Positions 53,401 to 58,112 are shown, counted from the stretch's first letter. The stretch is 64,000 nt of DNA from GWB2-37-7 sp942492835 (GCA_942492835.1 OW818645.1:3348001-3412000), one strand, 5' to 3'. Numbers and translations: made by a program. The notes: generated from the sequence alone by a model not told the origin.

Positions 53401-53947
53401 GCTTGAAAAACTAATAATGATTGATGCGCCAGCTCCAAAAACAAATATTGTAAATAGAATTATAAAAAACACAAACAAATTTAGTCTTGAAGCAGAAAAG
53501 AAGGTTGCTAAGCTGTTTAATGCCGATGATCAAATAGAAGCTAAAATCAAGTCAGCTACCTCTGTGGAAGAATTATGGCAGCAAATAATTGAGTACTATG
53601 AGCAAAACAATTTAGATATAGAGAATATTAAACAATCGGAAATAAGGAAGCTTGCAATCTTCATACCTGAATATGAAAGCATAGAAATTAGAGAACTGGT
53701 GTATAACCTGAACTATATTAGAGCCTTGAACATGTCATCAGATGAATACATGCCGAAGAACAAAATTAATACACAGATGTATATGTTTGAAGCAAGTGAA
53801 AATAACATGAGCGATAAAAAGGCTTGGGATAAATTCTTAGCACACAAAATGATTTCTGAAAGAATGCCAGGCAATCACTTTACCATGATGCAGGGACAAA
53901 ATGTACTAAAGCTGGCAGCAAAAGTTAAGGAATTGTTAGAAAGCTAA
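38444..53947 (+). CDS. NRPS3: hybrid AT-less PKS/NRPS with KS-ACP, four C-A-T modules and terminal thioesterase
   Basis: 5167 residues. The ATG at 38444 follows AGGAGGT (38426-38432) with an 11-base spacer; no other in-frame start fits better. Order: KS, post-KS linker without AT, ACP, then C-A-T x4, TE. The KS has all three catalytic residues: Cys200 in DTACSSS, His333 in EAHGTGT, His373 in NIGH. There is no AT, KR, DH or ER, so malonyl loading must come from a separate enzyme and the extended unit should keep its beta-keto group unless processed in trans. Pocket codes by eye: A1 DVGYLGGICK (unassigned), A2 DAWFLGNVVK (Leu), A3 DAKDVGVDVK (close to the Glu code DAKDLGVVDK), A4 DAWFLGNVVK (Leu). 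The TE has GWSLGG and GNHFTMMQG. Expected product: a ketide-tetrapeptide. The acyl starter source is not visible. Confidence 0.97.
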   Translation: MLNFKNINLQDIIDDNTETVDIVSTKDIAIIGISTQLPMADNADEFWNNLSNKMDCITNFPGNRQKDMDSYVKCVGINSGQVKYNLGGYLREIDKFDNKFFKISPKEASLMDPNQRLFLEIAWKTIEDAGYGEDKIKGSRTGVYLGFNSDAIFDYKRMVSELEEESGEMAVTGNLTSVIGSRISYLLDFKGPSISIDTACSSSLVALHTACQGIKDGDCDMAIAGSVKINILPYERKQKLGIESSDSRTKTFDDSSDGTGMGEGVAAVLLKPLNKAIEDKDNIYALIKGSAINQDGKSIGISAPNAVAQEDVIVKAWNDAGINPETISYIEAHGTGTILGDPIEIDGIQRAFSRYTNRKQFCGIGSAKTNIGHLDNASGIVGLIKVALALKYKQIPASINFNFPNRKISFEESPVYINTELKKWETSSNPRRAGVSAFGLSGTNCHIVLEEYQEKDTSNICIENNKHKILCLSAKSQNSLNSLINEYKEYLQKNEAVDIQHICYTANTGRGHYNYRLAVVGSNAEEILYKVSNIKLPITKKTVIINNNIFYNKLTRENNVNSLTKAANEKIEELRNSGIADIDKVRDVCELYIEGANIEWDKLYEPMEKKKVSVPTYPFERIRCWIDIPEVFESLNTSRSNIKHTDKKQVNIELKGREDNKYSNIEIKIASAWGEVLGFRELKVTDSFYELGGDSIAAMKVVNRLNQSMNMNIGVAELLKHQTIEAVAACIEDKYSKEEEVKESIYSIQPAEKKGYYSLSSAQKRLFILNQIAEVGTSYNIEGIIEIKGEIDKKRLQEAFYKLLQKHESLRTSFDIIDGEPVQRIHENVIFNLEEIKSDMNRIDSDIRTFVKLFELTKAPLIRAALIEVEKKKHILIVDMHHIISDGTSVGILIKDVVDLYDKGTTTDLRIQYKDFAEWQKYMLISENIKKQEQYWLNTFSGEIPVLNLPTDYTRTTVQSFEGASLKIQLNETTTKKLKNLANKTNTTLYTVLLAAYNVLLSKYSGQEDIIVGSLIEGRPHADLENIIGMFVNTLAIRNFPEGEKSFKSFLMEVSDNSLEALSNQAYQFEELIDKLNITRDFSRNPLFDTLFVMQNMDMPEVKIEDTIIRPYEFESKTTRFDLSLQAKEIMSNIIFIFDYSTKLFKEETIQRLAMHYENIINIVINDINIKLSQIDILSQSEKSKLLVEFNNTEKQYNRTATIHQLIEAQAKAAPNNIAVKYEDKQISYKELNDKANQLARVLMQKSNTKGEVIALVVERSIEFITGILAVLKAGGAYLPINPEYPEDRINYILEDSRATIVLTEQKYINKIKAENVINLEDEAIYAGTVENIACEVKAEDTAYVIYTSGSTGKPKGVAVPHRALNNFLNTLYDKFNGQVEAGDNCLSLTNISFDVSVGEIFLPLCYGGSLALYHNDEILDINRLSKFIIKNNITFGYIPPTILKDVYELLKNSGEKISLNKILVGVEPIKDYVLYSYFDLNPSMQIVNGYGPTEATICSTMNKVEKIEATGRNVSIGKPMINTQIYILDKNNKLQPMGIAGELCIAGDQLAKGYLSKEELTAEKFVQNPFKAGEVMYKTGDMARWLTDGNIEFLGRIDNQVKIRGFRIELGEIESQLLKYEDISEVIVIAREDKSDGKYLCGYICGGREYSVSELREHLSKELPEYMIPSYFIQLDKLPLTANGKVDRKALPEPDGSITTGTEYEAPRNEIEEKLVNIWQEVLGIERIGINDNFFELGGHSLKAINIAAKINKVLNVSVPLGEMFKIPTIKGLSGYVEGTTQNVYSRIEPVEEKEYYEMSSAQKRIYTLQQFELYSTSYNMPIIMTIDGRLDKTKLKEAFNKLIQRHEALRTSFEIIHGEAVQIINTEVSFEIEYTEVSTEKISEIVAGFVKAFDLSKAPLIRVALTKINDKEHVLMIDMHHIISDGVSMGILTKEFIELYDDKELPKLRIQYKDFAVWQNELFKSGGIKKQEEYWLKAFEGEVPVLNMPADYQRPSIQSFEGDNINFELNEELTDKLKGIAKETGSTMYMVLLSACNVLLSKYSGQEDIIIGSPIAGRPHADLENIIGMFVNTIAMRNYPESQKTFKEFLEEVKKSSLQAFENQDYQFEELIDKLNITRDLSRNPLFDVMFSMQNMDAHEMQMEGLSFKPYEIDSKIAKFDITITATEFDKTIGLSLNYSTKLFNKQTIQRMSKHLTNILDSISNNTDLRISEVEMLSDGEKQQILVEFNNTKAEYQKDKIIQQLFEEQVEKTPSNIGVVYKEDKLTYKELNEKANIIARILRNKGIKQNEIVGIMVEGSTEMIVGILGILKAGATYLPIDPKYPTDRITYMIEDSKTKILLTDFRSKDIIGENTELILLKDKQLYKGENTNLEVINTPRDIAYIIYTSGSTGKPKGVMIEHSSLINLSKWHIDYYKVTEKDNSTKYAGFGFDASVWEIFPYIITGATIHIIDEEIKLDIEKLNQYYNDNDITISFLPTQICEQFMKQDNKSLRYLLAGGDKLRYFEGKNYKVVNNYGPTENTVVTTSFILDKEYENIPIGKPIANTQIYIISKENKLQPIGIPGELCIAGENLARGYLNNIKLTAEKFIENPFVKAQRLYKTGDLARWLPDGNIEFLGRIDNQVKIRGYRIELGEIENQLLSHSDIKEAIVITREDKSNNKYLCGYILSERKEIISELREYLAKELPEYMIPAYFIQLDKMPFTANGKIERKALPESDGSVTTGTEYAAPESEIEEKLVSIWQEVLDVEKVGINNNFFELGGHSLKAISISAKISKDLNVTVPLGELFKTPTIKGLANYVEGTKQSIYSRIEPVIEKEYYELSSAQKRIYTLQQFEENSTSYNMPMIMTLEGELDKAKLEETFDKLIQRHDALRTSFEVIDGEPVQIVHKKVSFEIEYTEESKERAIEIAAEFVKTFDLKKAPLIRVALTKINDKEHILMIDIHHIISDGVSMGILTKEFMELYDGKELSKLRIQYKDFAVWQNELFKSGGIKKQEEYWLKAFEGDIPVLSMPTDYQRPVMQSFEGDNIPFAIEKEISHKLKQICRKTGTTTYMVLLAAYNILLSKYSAEEDIIVGTPISGRPHADLENIMGMFVNTLAMRNYPKGNKTFKEFLEEVKASSLSAFENQDYQFEELIDKLNIKRDLSRNPLFDVMFSMHNVDNNEISIGELEIKPYNAENKISKFDMTLTAVESEDNIVFNLNYCTSLYSKKTIEKLIKHFTNILEGISNNINQEISEIDMLTKEEKHQIINEFNNTKAEYPKHKTIHELFEEQAQSTPDSIAVIYEDKKLTYNSLNKKSNQMARVLRSKGVKADSIVAIMAERSIDMITGIMGIIKAGGAYLPIDPEYPNDRIAYMLEDSKANILLTQTQLINKADFGIELIDLEDNSLYIEDDSNLNNINTTNNLIYTIYTSGSTGKPKGVMVEHKNLVNLVYGLKERIYKENKNLKVSMVSPYVFDASVKQIFPSLLLGHTLYIIPEDARLDAYKLYDYYTENHIDIADGTPTHLKMITALEKQNVDINIKQFVIGGEALSTELVEEYYSKYNKNCIINNVYGPTECCDVTTVLPVTSNMKIKASIVPIGYPISNAKVYILDRYNKAVAIGVLGELCISGAGVTRGYLNRAELTAEKFVDNPYEMTQKMYKTGDLVRWLEDGNIEFLGRIDHQVKIRGFRIELGEIEARLLSYEGIEETIVIAREAEGNKYICAYITGNREFTVSELREHLSKELPEYMIPTYFIQLDKLPLTANGKVDRKALPEPDGSISTGAEYVAPESEIEEKLVSIWSEVLGIQKVGINDNFFELGGHSLKAINIAAKIHKELNVSVPLKEMFKTPTIKGLATYVESTKQSIYSRIEPVEEREYYPLSSAQKRIYTLQQFEENNISYNIPMVMKLEGELDKTKLEEAFNKLIQRHEALRTSFEVIDGEPVQVVHKEISFEIEYTEADEEKAGEIATVFVKAFNLSKAPLIRVVLVKINDKEHILMIDKHHIISDGVSMGILTKEFIELYDDKELAELRIQYKDFAVWQNELFKSGEIKKQEEYWLKAFEGEVPVLNMPTDYQRPSLQSFEGDNVNLELSEDLTNKLKQIARETGSTMYMVLLSACNVLLSKYSGQEDTVIGSPISGRPHADLQNIMGMFVNTLAMRNYPKSNKTFKEFLVEVKTNSLQAFENQDYQFEELIDKLSISRDLSRNPLFDVMFTMQNMDAGELQIEGIRFKPYEIDNKIAKFDMTITAVELKETIMISLNYCTKLFNNQTIQSVGKHLINILNSIAYNTNLRLSEVEMLSEEEKHKLLVEFNNTKTEYPKDKTIQQLFEEQAEKTPNNIAVVYKKHMLTYKELNEKANIIARLLRNKGIKQNEIVGIMIEGSAEMLVGILGIQKAGAAYLPIDPKYPTDRIDYMIKDSKTRILLTDFQPTESISNNKELILLKDEKIYKGDNTNLEIINTSKDIAYVIYTSGSTGKPKGVMIEHRALINLSKWHINFYGVTEEDNSTKYAGFGFDASVWEIFPYIITGAAIHIIDEEIKLDIEKLNEYYNDNDITISFLPTQICEQFMKQENKSLRYLLSGGDKLRHFEGKNYKVVNNYGPTENTVVTTSFIVDKEYDNIPIGKPIANTQIYILGKTNKLQAIGVPGELCIAGESLARGYLNNTELTAEKFIENPFAKGQRLYRSGDLARWLPDGNIEFLGRIDNQVKIRGYRIELGEIESKLLSHTEIKEAVVIDKEDSNNNKYLCAYIAVVREQTVAELREYLSKELPEYMIPTYFLQLDKLPLTANGKVDRKALPEPDGSITTGAEYVAASNEIEEKLASIWSEVLGIEKIGINDNFFELGGHSLKAMNVTSKIKKAIGIDIPLKELFTTPTIKQLSEYISNNEFGDQKATPDDIVLIKKGSKKAKNVFIVHDGSGDISGYIELCNSINNDCNYWGIRAKKPTGYYPTNITIEEMASRYIEKIYNIQPEGSYNLVGWSLGGVIVFEIARLMEETGKKLEKLIMIDAPAPKTNIVNRIIKNTNKFSLEAEKKVAKLFNADDQIEAKIKSATSVEELWQQIIEYYEQNNLDIENIKQSEIRKLAIFIPEYESIEIRELVYNLNYIRALNMSSDEYMPKNKINTQMYMFEASENNMSDKKAWDKFLAHKMISERMPGNHFTMMQGQNVLKLAAKVKELLES
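38516..40660 (+). other. NRPS3 AT-less ketosynthase and acyl carrier unit
   Basis: The KS spans about 38516-39800. After it comes a linker with the usual KS-to-AT flanking sequence (LSAKSQNSLNSLI, YTANTGRGHYNYRLAVVG) and then the usual post-AT sequence (ELYIEGANIEWDKLY, VPTYPFERIRCW), but no AT core (no GHSxG), as in trans-AT modules. The carrier domain has YELGGDSIAAM, with the phosphopantetheine Ser codon at 40526-40528 (residue 695). The mixed GGDS type is common at PKS/NRPS junctions. Confidence 0.9.
40680..43790 (+). other. NRPS3 module 1: C-A-T, specificity unassigned
   Basis: The C domain (HHIISDGTS near 41085) is the most diverged C of NRPS3, as expected for one that accepts a ketide. 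The A pocket reads DVGYLGGICK, which I cannot match to a known substrate. The T domain has GGHSL. Confidence 0.8.
43800..46890 (+). other. NRPS3 module 2: C-A-T, predicted Leu
   Basis: The A pocket reads DAWFLGNVVK, the known Leu code. The C domain has HHIISDG. The C and N-terminal A segments are almost identical to those of NRPS2 modules 3 and 4 (shared LSDGEKQQ and KTPSNI variants), although the A core is the Leu type. The A10 motif is GKIERK. Confidence 0.85.
46891..50020 (+). other. NRPS3 module 3: C-A-T, predicted acidic (Glu-like)
   Basis: The A pocket reads DAKDVGVDVK. The first seven positions match the Glu code DAKDLGVVDK except Val at 299. Positions 330-331 read Asp-Val where the Glu code has Val-Asp, because the segment is ECCDV. 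Glu is the best guess. The C domain has HHIISDG. Confidence 0.78.
50021..53080 (+). other. NRPS3 module 4: C-A-T, predicted Leu
   Basis: The A pocket reads DAWFLGNVVK. The C domain has HHIISDG preceded by Lys (DKHH) instead of the usual Met. The T domain and A tail belong to the cassette shared with NRPS2. Confidence 0.85.
52534..53947 (+). repeat. Long repeat, copy 2: A-tail, T and TE cassette (partner 36750-38163)
   Basis: Nearly identical to the end of NRPS2 at an offset of 15784 bases. Differences are scattered single bases. The match ends within a few bases of the stop codon. Confidence 0.9.
53090..53947 (+). other. NRPS3 terminal thioesterase domain
   Basis: A near copy of the NRPS2 TE, with GWSLGG (followed by Val rather than Gly), LIMIDAPAP and GNHFTMMQG. 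The triad is intact. It should release the NRPS3 product independently of NRPS2. Confidence 0.92.
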
Positions 53948-54019
53948 CAGTACGATATAGGGAGATATCCTTCAGAATATTATCAATGAGTAAAATATTT
54001 GTATAATTAGATTTATTAA

Positions 54020-54056
54020 AAGGGTATAGGTCATCATATAGATAACCTATACCCTT
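54020..54056. terminator. Bidirectional terminator between NRPS3 and the convergent peptidase gene
   Basis: AAGGGTATAGGT (54020-54031) pairs perfectly with ACCTATACCCTT (54045-54056), a 12-bp stem with a 13-nt loop. The T run is better on the minus strand (TTTTAAT), so it mainly serves the peptidase gene, but its position suits both. Confidence 0.85.
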
Positions 54057-54096
54057 GCTTTGAAAATAGCTTTATTTGTTAGTTACTTTTCTATGA

Positions 54097-56943
54097 TTAT
54101 AGTTCGCCTTCTGAGTAGTAAGAAACATAATCAATATAGTAACCATATCCAGTTACTGAGGAATCTGTAACTAGATTTACTTTTAGTGTACTGCCATCTA
54201 CTTCTACTGTGAAAGCACTCTTAGTTCCTGAATATGTTGCTTGAGTTGTGCCTGCTGCATCTTTAATATATACAAAGTCATAGTTGGCTTCTGTCTCAAG
54301 TCTTGAGAAGTGTACAGCTACCTTTGTAGCGCCTGCCTTTGTATATGTTTGAGTATTATTATAGTTGTTAGTATAGTTGTGTGGTGATTGTATAACTGTA
54401 GTCTCGTTATACCACTGTCCTGTTGGTGGTGTTGTGCTTGTTGGATATGTTGCTGTTAATGCATAAGCTTGAGTTGTGCTATATACTCCATTGTAGCCTA
54501 ATACTTTAACATAGTATGTACCTGCTGCTGTTGAAGTATATGATATACTTTCATTTGTTGTTCCGCTCTTTAATGAACTTGCTACGCTTGTTCCTGCGGA
54601 GTTGTATAAGTATAAATCAAAGTCTCCAGCTAGGTTTGTACATGTTACTGCTATAGTACCTGCAGCTGTTGTAGTGAACTTGTAGTAGTCAACATCTGTT
54701 GCTGAGTAGATATATGAGTTATATGCTGTACCGCTTGTTATTGGACCATAAGCTGCTGATGTTGAAGCATTTGGTTCATAAGTGTCGCCACTTGATGGTG
54801 GAGTTGTTGGGTATGTTGCTGTCAAAGCATAAGCAGATGTTGTGCTGTATGCACTACTATTGCCTATTACCTTAGCATAATATGTGCCTGCTGCAGTTGA
54901 AGTATAAGATATACTTTCACTTGTTGTTCCACTGTTTAATGAACTTGCTACTTGTGTTCCTGCTGAGTTGTATAGATATAAATCGTAGTTAGCAGGTAGG
55001 TTTGCACATGTTACTGCTATGGTACCTGCAGCTGCTGTAGTGAACTTGTAGTAGTCAACATCTGTTGCTGAGAAGATATATGAATTATATGCTGTACCAC
55101 TTGTTAATGGGCCATATGCTGCTGCTGTTGTTGCATTTGGCTCATAAGTATCACTTGGTGTTGGTGGCGTGCCAGTTGGTTCAATTTGGATTGATGGATC
55201 TCCAAATAAAGTCCAAGTATTGAAGGTTAATATATCATCGCTTGTTCCGTTATCCAACATAATAGTTTCACCTGAATAACATAAACCGCCTAATGAGATT
55301 CTAGAGTCATTTATTAATAAGTTTATGATTTTATCTTGACCGTTCATTGGAGGAGTCCAAGGTTGGTTTACTGTTGACATTAGAGTTCCTATTGCACCGA
55401 TAGGATTGCCACTGCTGTCCTTTGAACGCATCCATGCTTCTGCAAAGCATGTAGTACTTTTTTGGAATGTTCCATTTACACATGCAACGCTAAGAATGAA
55501 AGGTAGTTGACCAGCGTTATCCAGGGCTGCAACATCAGCAGTGTCAAAGCCAGAAGTAACCCAGTATGTATCAGAACCATGTCCAACATAGTTTATTATA
55601 CCTCTGCCTGCATTTAAGCTAGTAGTTACTGAAGAAGCTGATGCATTTGGATCATATACACTGTCAACTGTTGTATAGCCATCATTTAGAAGATTGGTTC
55701 TAATAGTATTCATGTGCTGTATATCTGTTTCACCAGAACCTTCAGCAGATGCAAGACCAAGTCCTTTTTTAAACCATGAAGTAGTGTTATATCCATTTTG
55801 TTCAAATTCTATAGAACGTTGTACTTGTGTTTGAACATCTGCTAAGCTTTGTGCTGAGAAACGACCTACATATATATCAGGATAATTGTCGCTGCCTGCT
55901 ACTTTTGTATATTCAGGGTCAGAGACTCCATCAGAATAAGCTGGTGAGGATACTTGAGCATAATCACCTACTAGAAGAACATAGGTTAACTCAGGATGTG
56001 CATTATAATAAGTTTGTATATAGCTTTTAATTGCTGTAGCACTATTAGTTGATGATACTGTAGACATATTTACTACAGTAGTTGCTATTCCTTTAGAGTT
56101 CTTCCATGCAACAAAAGAATCTAATGCACTAGCATAACTATCATAAGTAATTATTAGCATTGAACCGGTTTCTGAAGGATTGTTCATCAAGCCTTGTGTT
56201 GATTGTTGCATATTGCTGTAGTTGATGAATGTGTTTTCATATGCTGGCTCAAAATCTGCTGTAATACTATTATTTGAAGCATCAAGAGAATTTACACTTG
56301 CGTTATCTTCTGTAATTATTTCTACAGTTACAGAGTCATAAACTCTCAAAGTTTCACTTGCTGGCTTATATTGGAATGCATTTACAGTAACTGTTGTTCC
56401 TGTCATCTCTCTCATTATGAAAGTATCACTTAATGATGCTAATTGAGCTGGATAGAAATCGTTTTTCTTATAAACATCATCAAATGTATAAGGAATATCC
56501 ATAGGATTTTGATTTCTTGTAATAGAACCCTTTGATGGAGTTACTGGAGTCTTCTTGTAATCTGTATATGCAGAATCTATTACATTAACTGTTGCAGTTG
56601 AATTGCTTGGAATAGCGATACTTCTGCTTATACGTGGAAGTTCTGGCATCCCTTGATCAAATGCTGTACCAGTACCGTCACAAGATATTGTATAGTAATC
56701 TTCATTGTCTATGTTTACAAGATTCATGTCAAAATTATTTACGTCAAATTTGACAATAGTATGATATGAATCAGATTCTAAAACAGTTACGTCTACATCG
56801 TTTACACTAGTTCCTGTTTCCACAATTGTGTTTTCCTTATTACTTGAGTCCGCCATTGGTTGAAGTACAGAGAAGCATTGAGTGCCTAATAATGCAACTA
56901 CGAGCATAAAAAGCACTAGTTTTGATCTTAATACTTTTTTCAT
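54097..56943 (-). CDS. Secreted C25-family (gingipain-like) cysteine peptidase with two PPC domains
   Basis: 948 residues. A signal peptide of about 27 residues (KK, then a hydrophobic stretch LVLFMLVVALLG) is followed by a propeptide-like N-terminal region to about 240 and a caspase-fold C25 catalytic domain at about 260-590. Candidate catalytic residues are His455 (YVGHGSD) and Cys488 (SVACVNG). Two near-identical bacterial pre-peptidase C-terminal (PPC) repeats follow at about 598-712 and 719-833 (each DTYEPN, VDYYKFTT, DLYLYNSAG, AGTYY), then a CUB-like beta domain at about 843-945. The start follows TAGGAGG 9 bases upstream. No cell-wall anchor or type IX sorting signal was seen, so it is probably released or loosely bound. 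It is a convergent neighbour of NRPS3 with its own terminator, so a role in the peptide pathway is not indicated. Family assignment is firm; the substrate is unknown. Confidence 0.88.
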   Translation of the reverse strand: MKKVLRSKLVLFMLVVALLGTQCFSVLQPMADSSNKENTIVETGTSVNDVDVTVLESDSYHTIVKFDVNNFDMNLVNIDNEDYYTISCDGTGTAFDQGMPELPRISRSIAIPSNSTATVNVIDSAYTDYKKTPVTPSKGSITRNQNPMDIPYTFDDVYKKNDFYPAQLASLSDTFIMREMTGTTVTVNAFQYKPASETLRVYDSVTVEIITEDNASVNSLDASNNSITADFEPAYENTFINYSNMQQSTQGLMNNPSETGSMLIITYDSYASALDSFVAWKNSKGIATTVVNMSTVSSTNSATAIKSYIQTYYNAHPELTYVLLVGDYAQVSSPAYSDGVSDPEYTKVAGSDNYPDIYVGRFSAQSLADVQTQVQRSIEFEQNGYNTTSWFKKGLGLASAEGSGETDIQHMNTIRTNLLNDGYTTVDSVYDPNASASSVTTSLNAGRGIINYVGHGSDTYWVTSGFDTADVAALDNAGQLPFILSVACVNGTFQKSTTCFAEAWMRSKDSSGNPIGAIGTLMSTVNQPWTPPMNGQDKIINLLINDSRISLGGLCYSGETIMLDNGTSDDILTFNTWTLFGDPSIQIEPTGTPPTPSDTYEPNATTAAAYGPLTSGTAYNSYIFSATDVDYYKFTTAAAGTIAVTCANLPANYDLYLYNSAGTQVASSLNSGTTSESISYTSTAAGTYYAKVIGNSSAYSTTSAYALTATYPTTPPSSGDTYEPNASTSAAYGPITSGTAYNSYIYSATDVDYYKFTTTAAGTIAVTCTNLAGDFDLYLYNSAGTSVASSLKSGTTNESISYTSTAAGTYYVKVLGYNGVYSTTQAYALTATYPTSTTPPTGQWYNETTVIQSPHNYTNNYNNTQTYTKAGATKVAVHFSRLETEANYDFVYIKDAAGTTQATYSGTKSAFTVEVDGSTLKVNLVTDSSVTGYGYYIDYVSYYSEGEL

Positions 56944-56989
56944 AATAATCCTCCTAAAATTTTATTTTTGTGAAATGATATTAAATCTT

Positions 56990-56999
56990 TCACCTCCTT
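56990..56999 (-). promoter_or_regulatory. Second, perfect Shine-Dalgarno sequence far upstream of the peptidase start
   Basis: On the minus strand this reads AAGGAGGTGA, a full match to the anti-SD end of 16S rRNA, about 46 bases before the peptidase ATG. No start codon lies at a usable distance. The true ribosome binding site (TAGGAGG) lies closer to the ATG. It resembles the mRNA-stabilising STAB-SD elements known from Bacillus cry genes. Confidence 0.45.
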
Positions 57000-57108
57000 G
57001 TTTTTATATTTTGAATTTAGTGTGATGTATTTACATATAAGCTGTTTGCAAAGCAAATGTGTAAATAAAAGTAGAAATCTTAATGTGAAAAGGGATTTTA
57101 AAAACCAA

Positions 57109-57186
57109 CTATTTGATACATTTATAATGTTGTAAATAATTTAAAATTACATTATACATTTATAATAGTCTAAACATATCAAATAG
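57109..57186. repeat. Nested inverted and direct repeats in the peptidase/lemA divergent region
   Basis: Outer arms are CTATTTGATA (57109-57118) and TATCAAATAG (57177-57186). Inner arms are TATAATGT (57123-57130) and ACATTATA (57149-57156). A direct repeat ACATTTATAAT lies at 57118-57128 and 57156-57166. It could be an operator for the peptidase gene. The sequence is very AT-rich, so chance pairing is possible. Apart from this element, the upstream SD and the lemA promoter, I see nothing definite in the gene-free stretch 56944-57554. Confidence 0.4.
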
Positions 57187-57436
57187 TAAATATAATTATG
57201 TGAATTATATAAAAAAAGTAATTGAAAATTAATAATGTTACATATTGTTTACTATATATATCGTTGCTTGACAAATAATGCATTAAATATTTCGCATTAA
57301 TAAGCTATGAATTAAACCACAATAATACGAAAGGATTTTTTTTATGAGTTAAAGCTAGATAGGAAGAGCTAGAGCTACATTCATTAAGATAGAACAATCA
57401 GTTAAATCTAATTCATCTTGGCGATTTAAAATTGGT

Positions 57437-57475
57437 TTTTATCAGACTTTTATCAGACTTTTAAAGTAGTATAAT
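57437..57475 (+). promoter_or_regulatory. lemA promoter with a tandem 11-bp direct repeat
   Basis: TTTTATCAGAC occurs twice back to back (57437-57447 and 57448-57458), followed by a partial third copy starting TTTTA. A perfect TATAAT lies at 57470-57475. The -35 position is occupied by the repeat and is a poor -35 box. A repeat period of one helical turn over the -35 is typical of an activator site, for instance for an OmpR-family regulator. Confidence 0.55.
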
Positions 57476-57554
57476 ATATGATATATTCTATATTAATGAA
57501 TTGCGCATGGTATCATTTAAGTTCAGAATAAAATAATAAAGGTGAGGTAAAAAA

Positions 57555-58112
57555 ATGAAAAATAAGTCATTGATAATTATAATTGGGATTGTTGTTTTAT
57601 TGGCTGTTTATGTAGTAGGTGTACAAAGAAATCTTGTAAACTTAAGTGAAGATGTAAATGCCGCTTGGGGTGATGTAGAAGTACAATATCAGAGAAGAGC
57701 TGATTTGATACCAAATATAGTAGAAACAGTAAAAGCGCAAGCTATAAAAGAACAGGAAATCTTTACTCAGATTGCAGATGCAAGGGCAAAACTGTCTGGA
57801 GCAACAAATATACAGGAAAAAATTGATGCAAACGCTGAAGTTTCCTCTGCATTAGGAAGATTACTGGCAATTACAGAGAATTATCCAGAGTTGAAGCAAG
57901 ATCAAGGTTTTCAGGACTTAAGAGTAACACTGGAAGGCACTGAAAATCGTATTTCAGTAACAAGAAAATATTACAATGATAATGTAAAGGTATATAACAA
58001 AAAGGTTAAAGTGTTCCCAACAAATGCAGCAGCTAACTTATTGGGATACGAAGTGTTCCCATATATTGAAGCAGAAGCAGGCGCAGAACAAGCTCCTGAT
58101 GTAAAATTTTAG
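57555..58112 (+). CDS. lemA: LemA family protein
   Basis: 185 residues, the usual length. One N-terminal membrane segment (residues 5-23, IIIIGIVVLLAVYVVGV) is followed by the long helical LemA domain (QRRADLIPNIVETVK, EQEIFTQIADARAK, ENYPELK, RKYYNDNVKVYN), with the C-terminus outside the cell (PIVEA-like VFPYIEAEAGA). The biochemical function of the family is not established; it is a membrane-anchored four-helix bundle commonly found beside TPM-domain proteins, as here. The ribosome binding site is AGGTGAGG before ATG 57555. It is the first gene of a two-gene unit with the TPM gene and probably takes the repeat-controlled promoter upstream. Confidence 0.93.
   Translation: MKNKSLIIIIGIVVLLAVYVVGVQRNLVNLSEDVNAAWGDVEVQYQRRADLIPNIVETVKAQAIKEQEIFTQIADARAKLSGATNIQEKIDANAEVSSALGRLLAITENYPELKQDQGFQDLRVTLEGTENRISVTRKYYNDNVKVYNKKVKVFPTNAAANLLGYEVFPYIEAEAGAEQAPDVKF

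Noticed and set aside
186..53947. Many long open frames on the minus strand opposite the NRPS genes, rich in Leu, Ser and Tyr
   Set aside because: They mirror the repeated + strand domains in the same places in every module, lack ribosome binding sites and have no recognisable family content. They are shadows of AT-rich coding sequence.
1..53947. CRISPR-like or transposon-driven repeat structure
   Set aside because: The repeats are coding NRPS modules with a period of about 3 kb. There is no spacer-repeat pattern, and no transposase or IS ends were found.
55827..56030. Short + strand ORF inside the peptidase gene
   Set aside because: It is antisense to the C25 catalytic domain and has no ribosome binding site or family features.
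56943..56996. Tiny GTG-initiated ORF (17 codons) overlapping the peptidase start
   Set aside because: Its GTG lies within the SD sequence itself, so there is no ribosome binding site at a valid distance. An orphan SD is the simpler reading.
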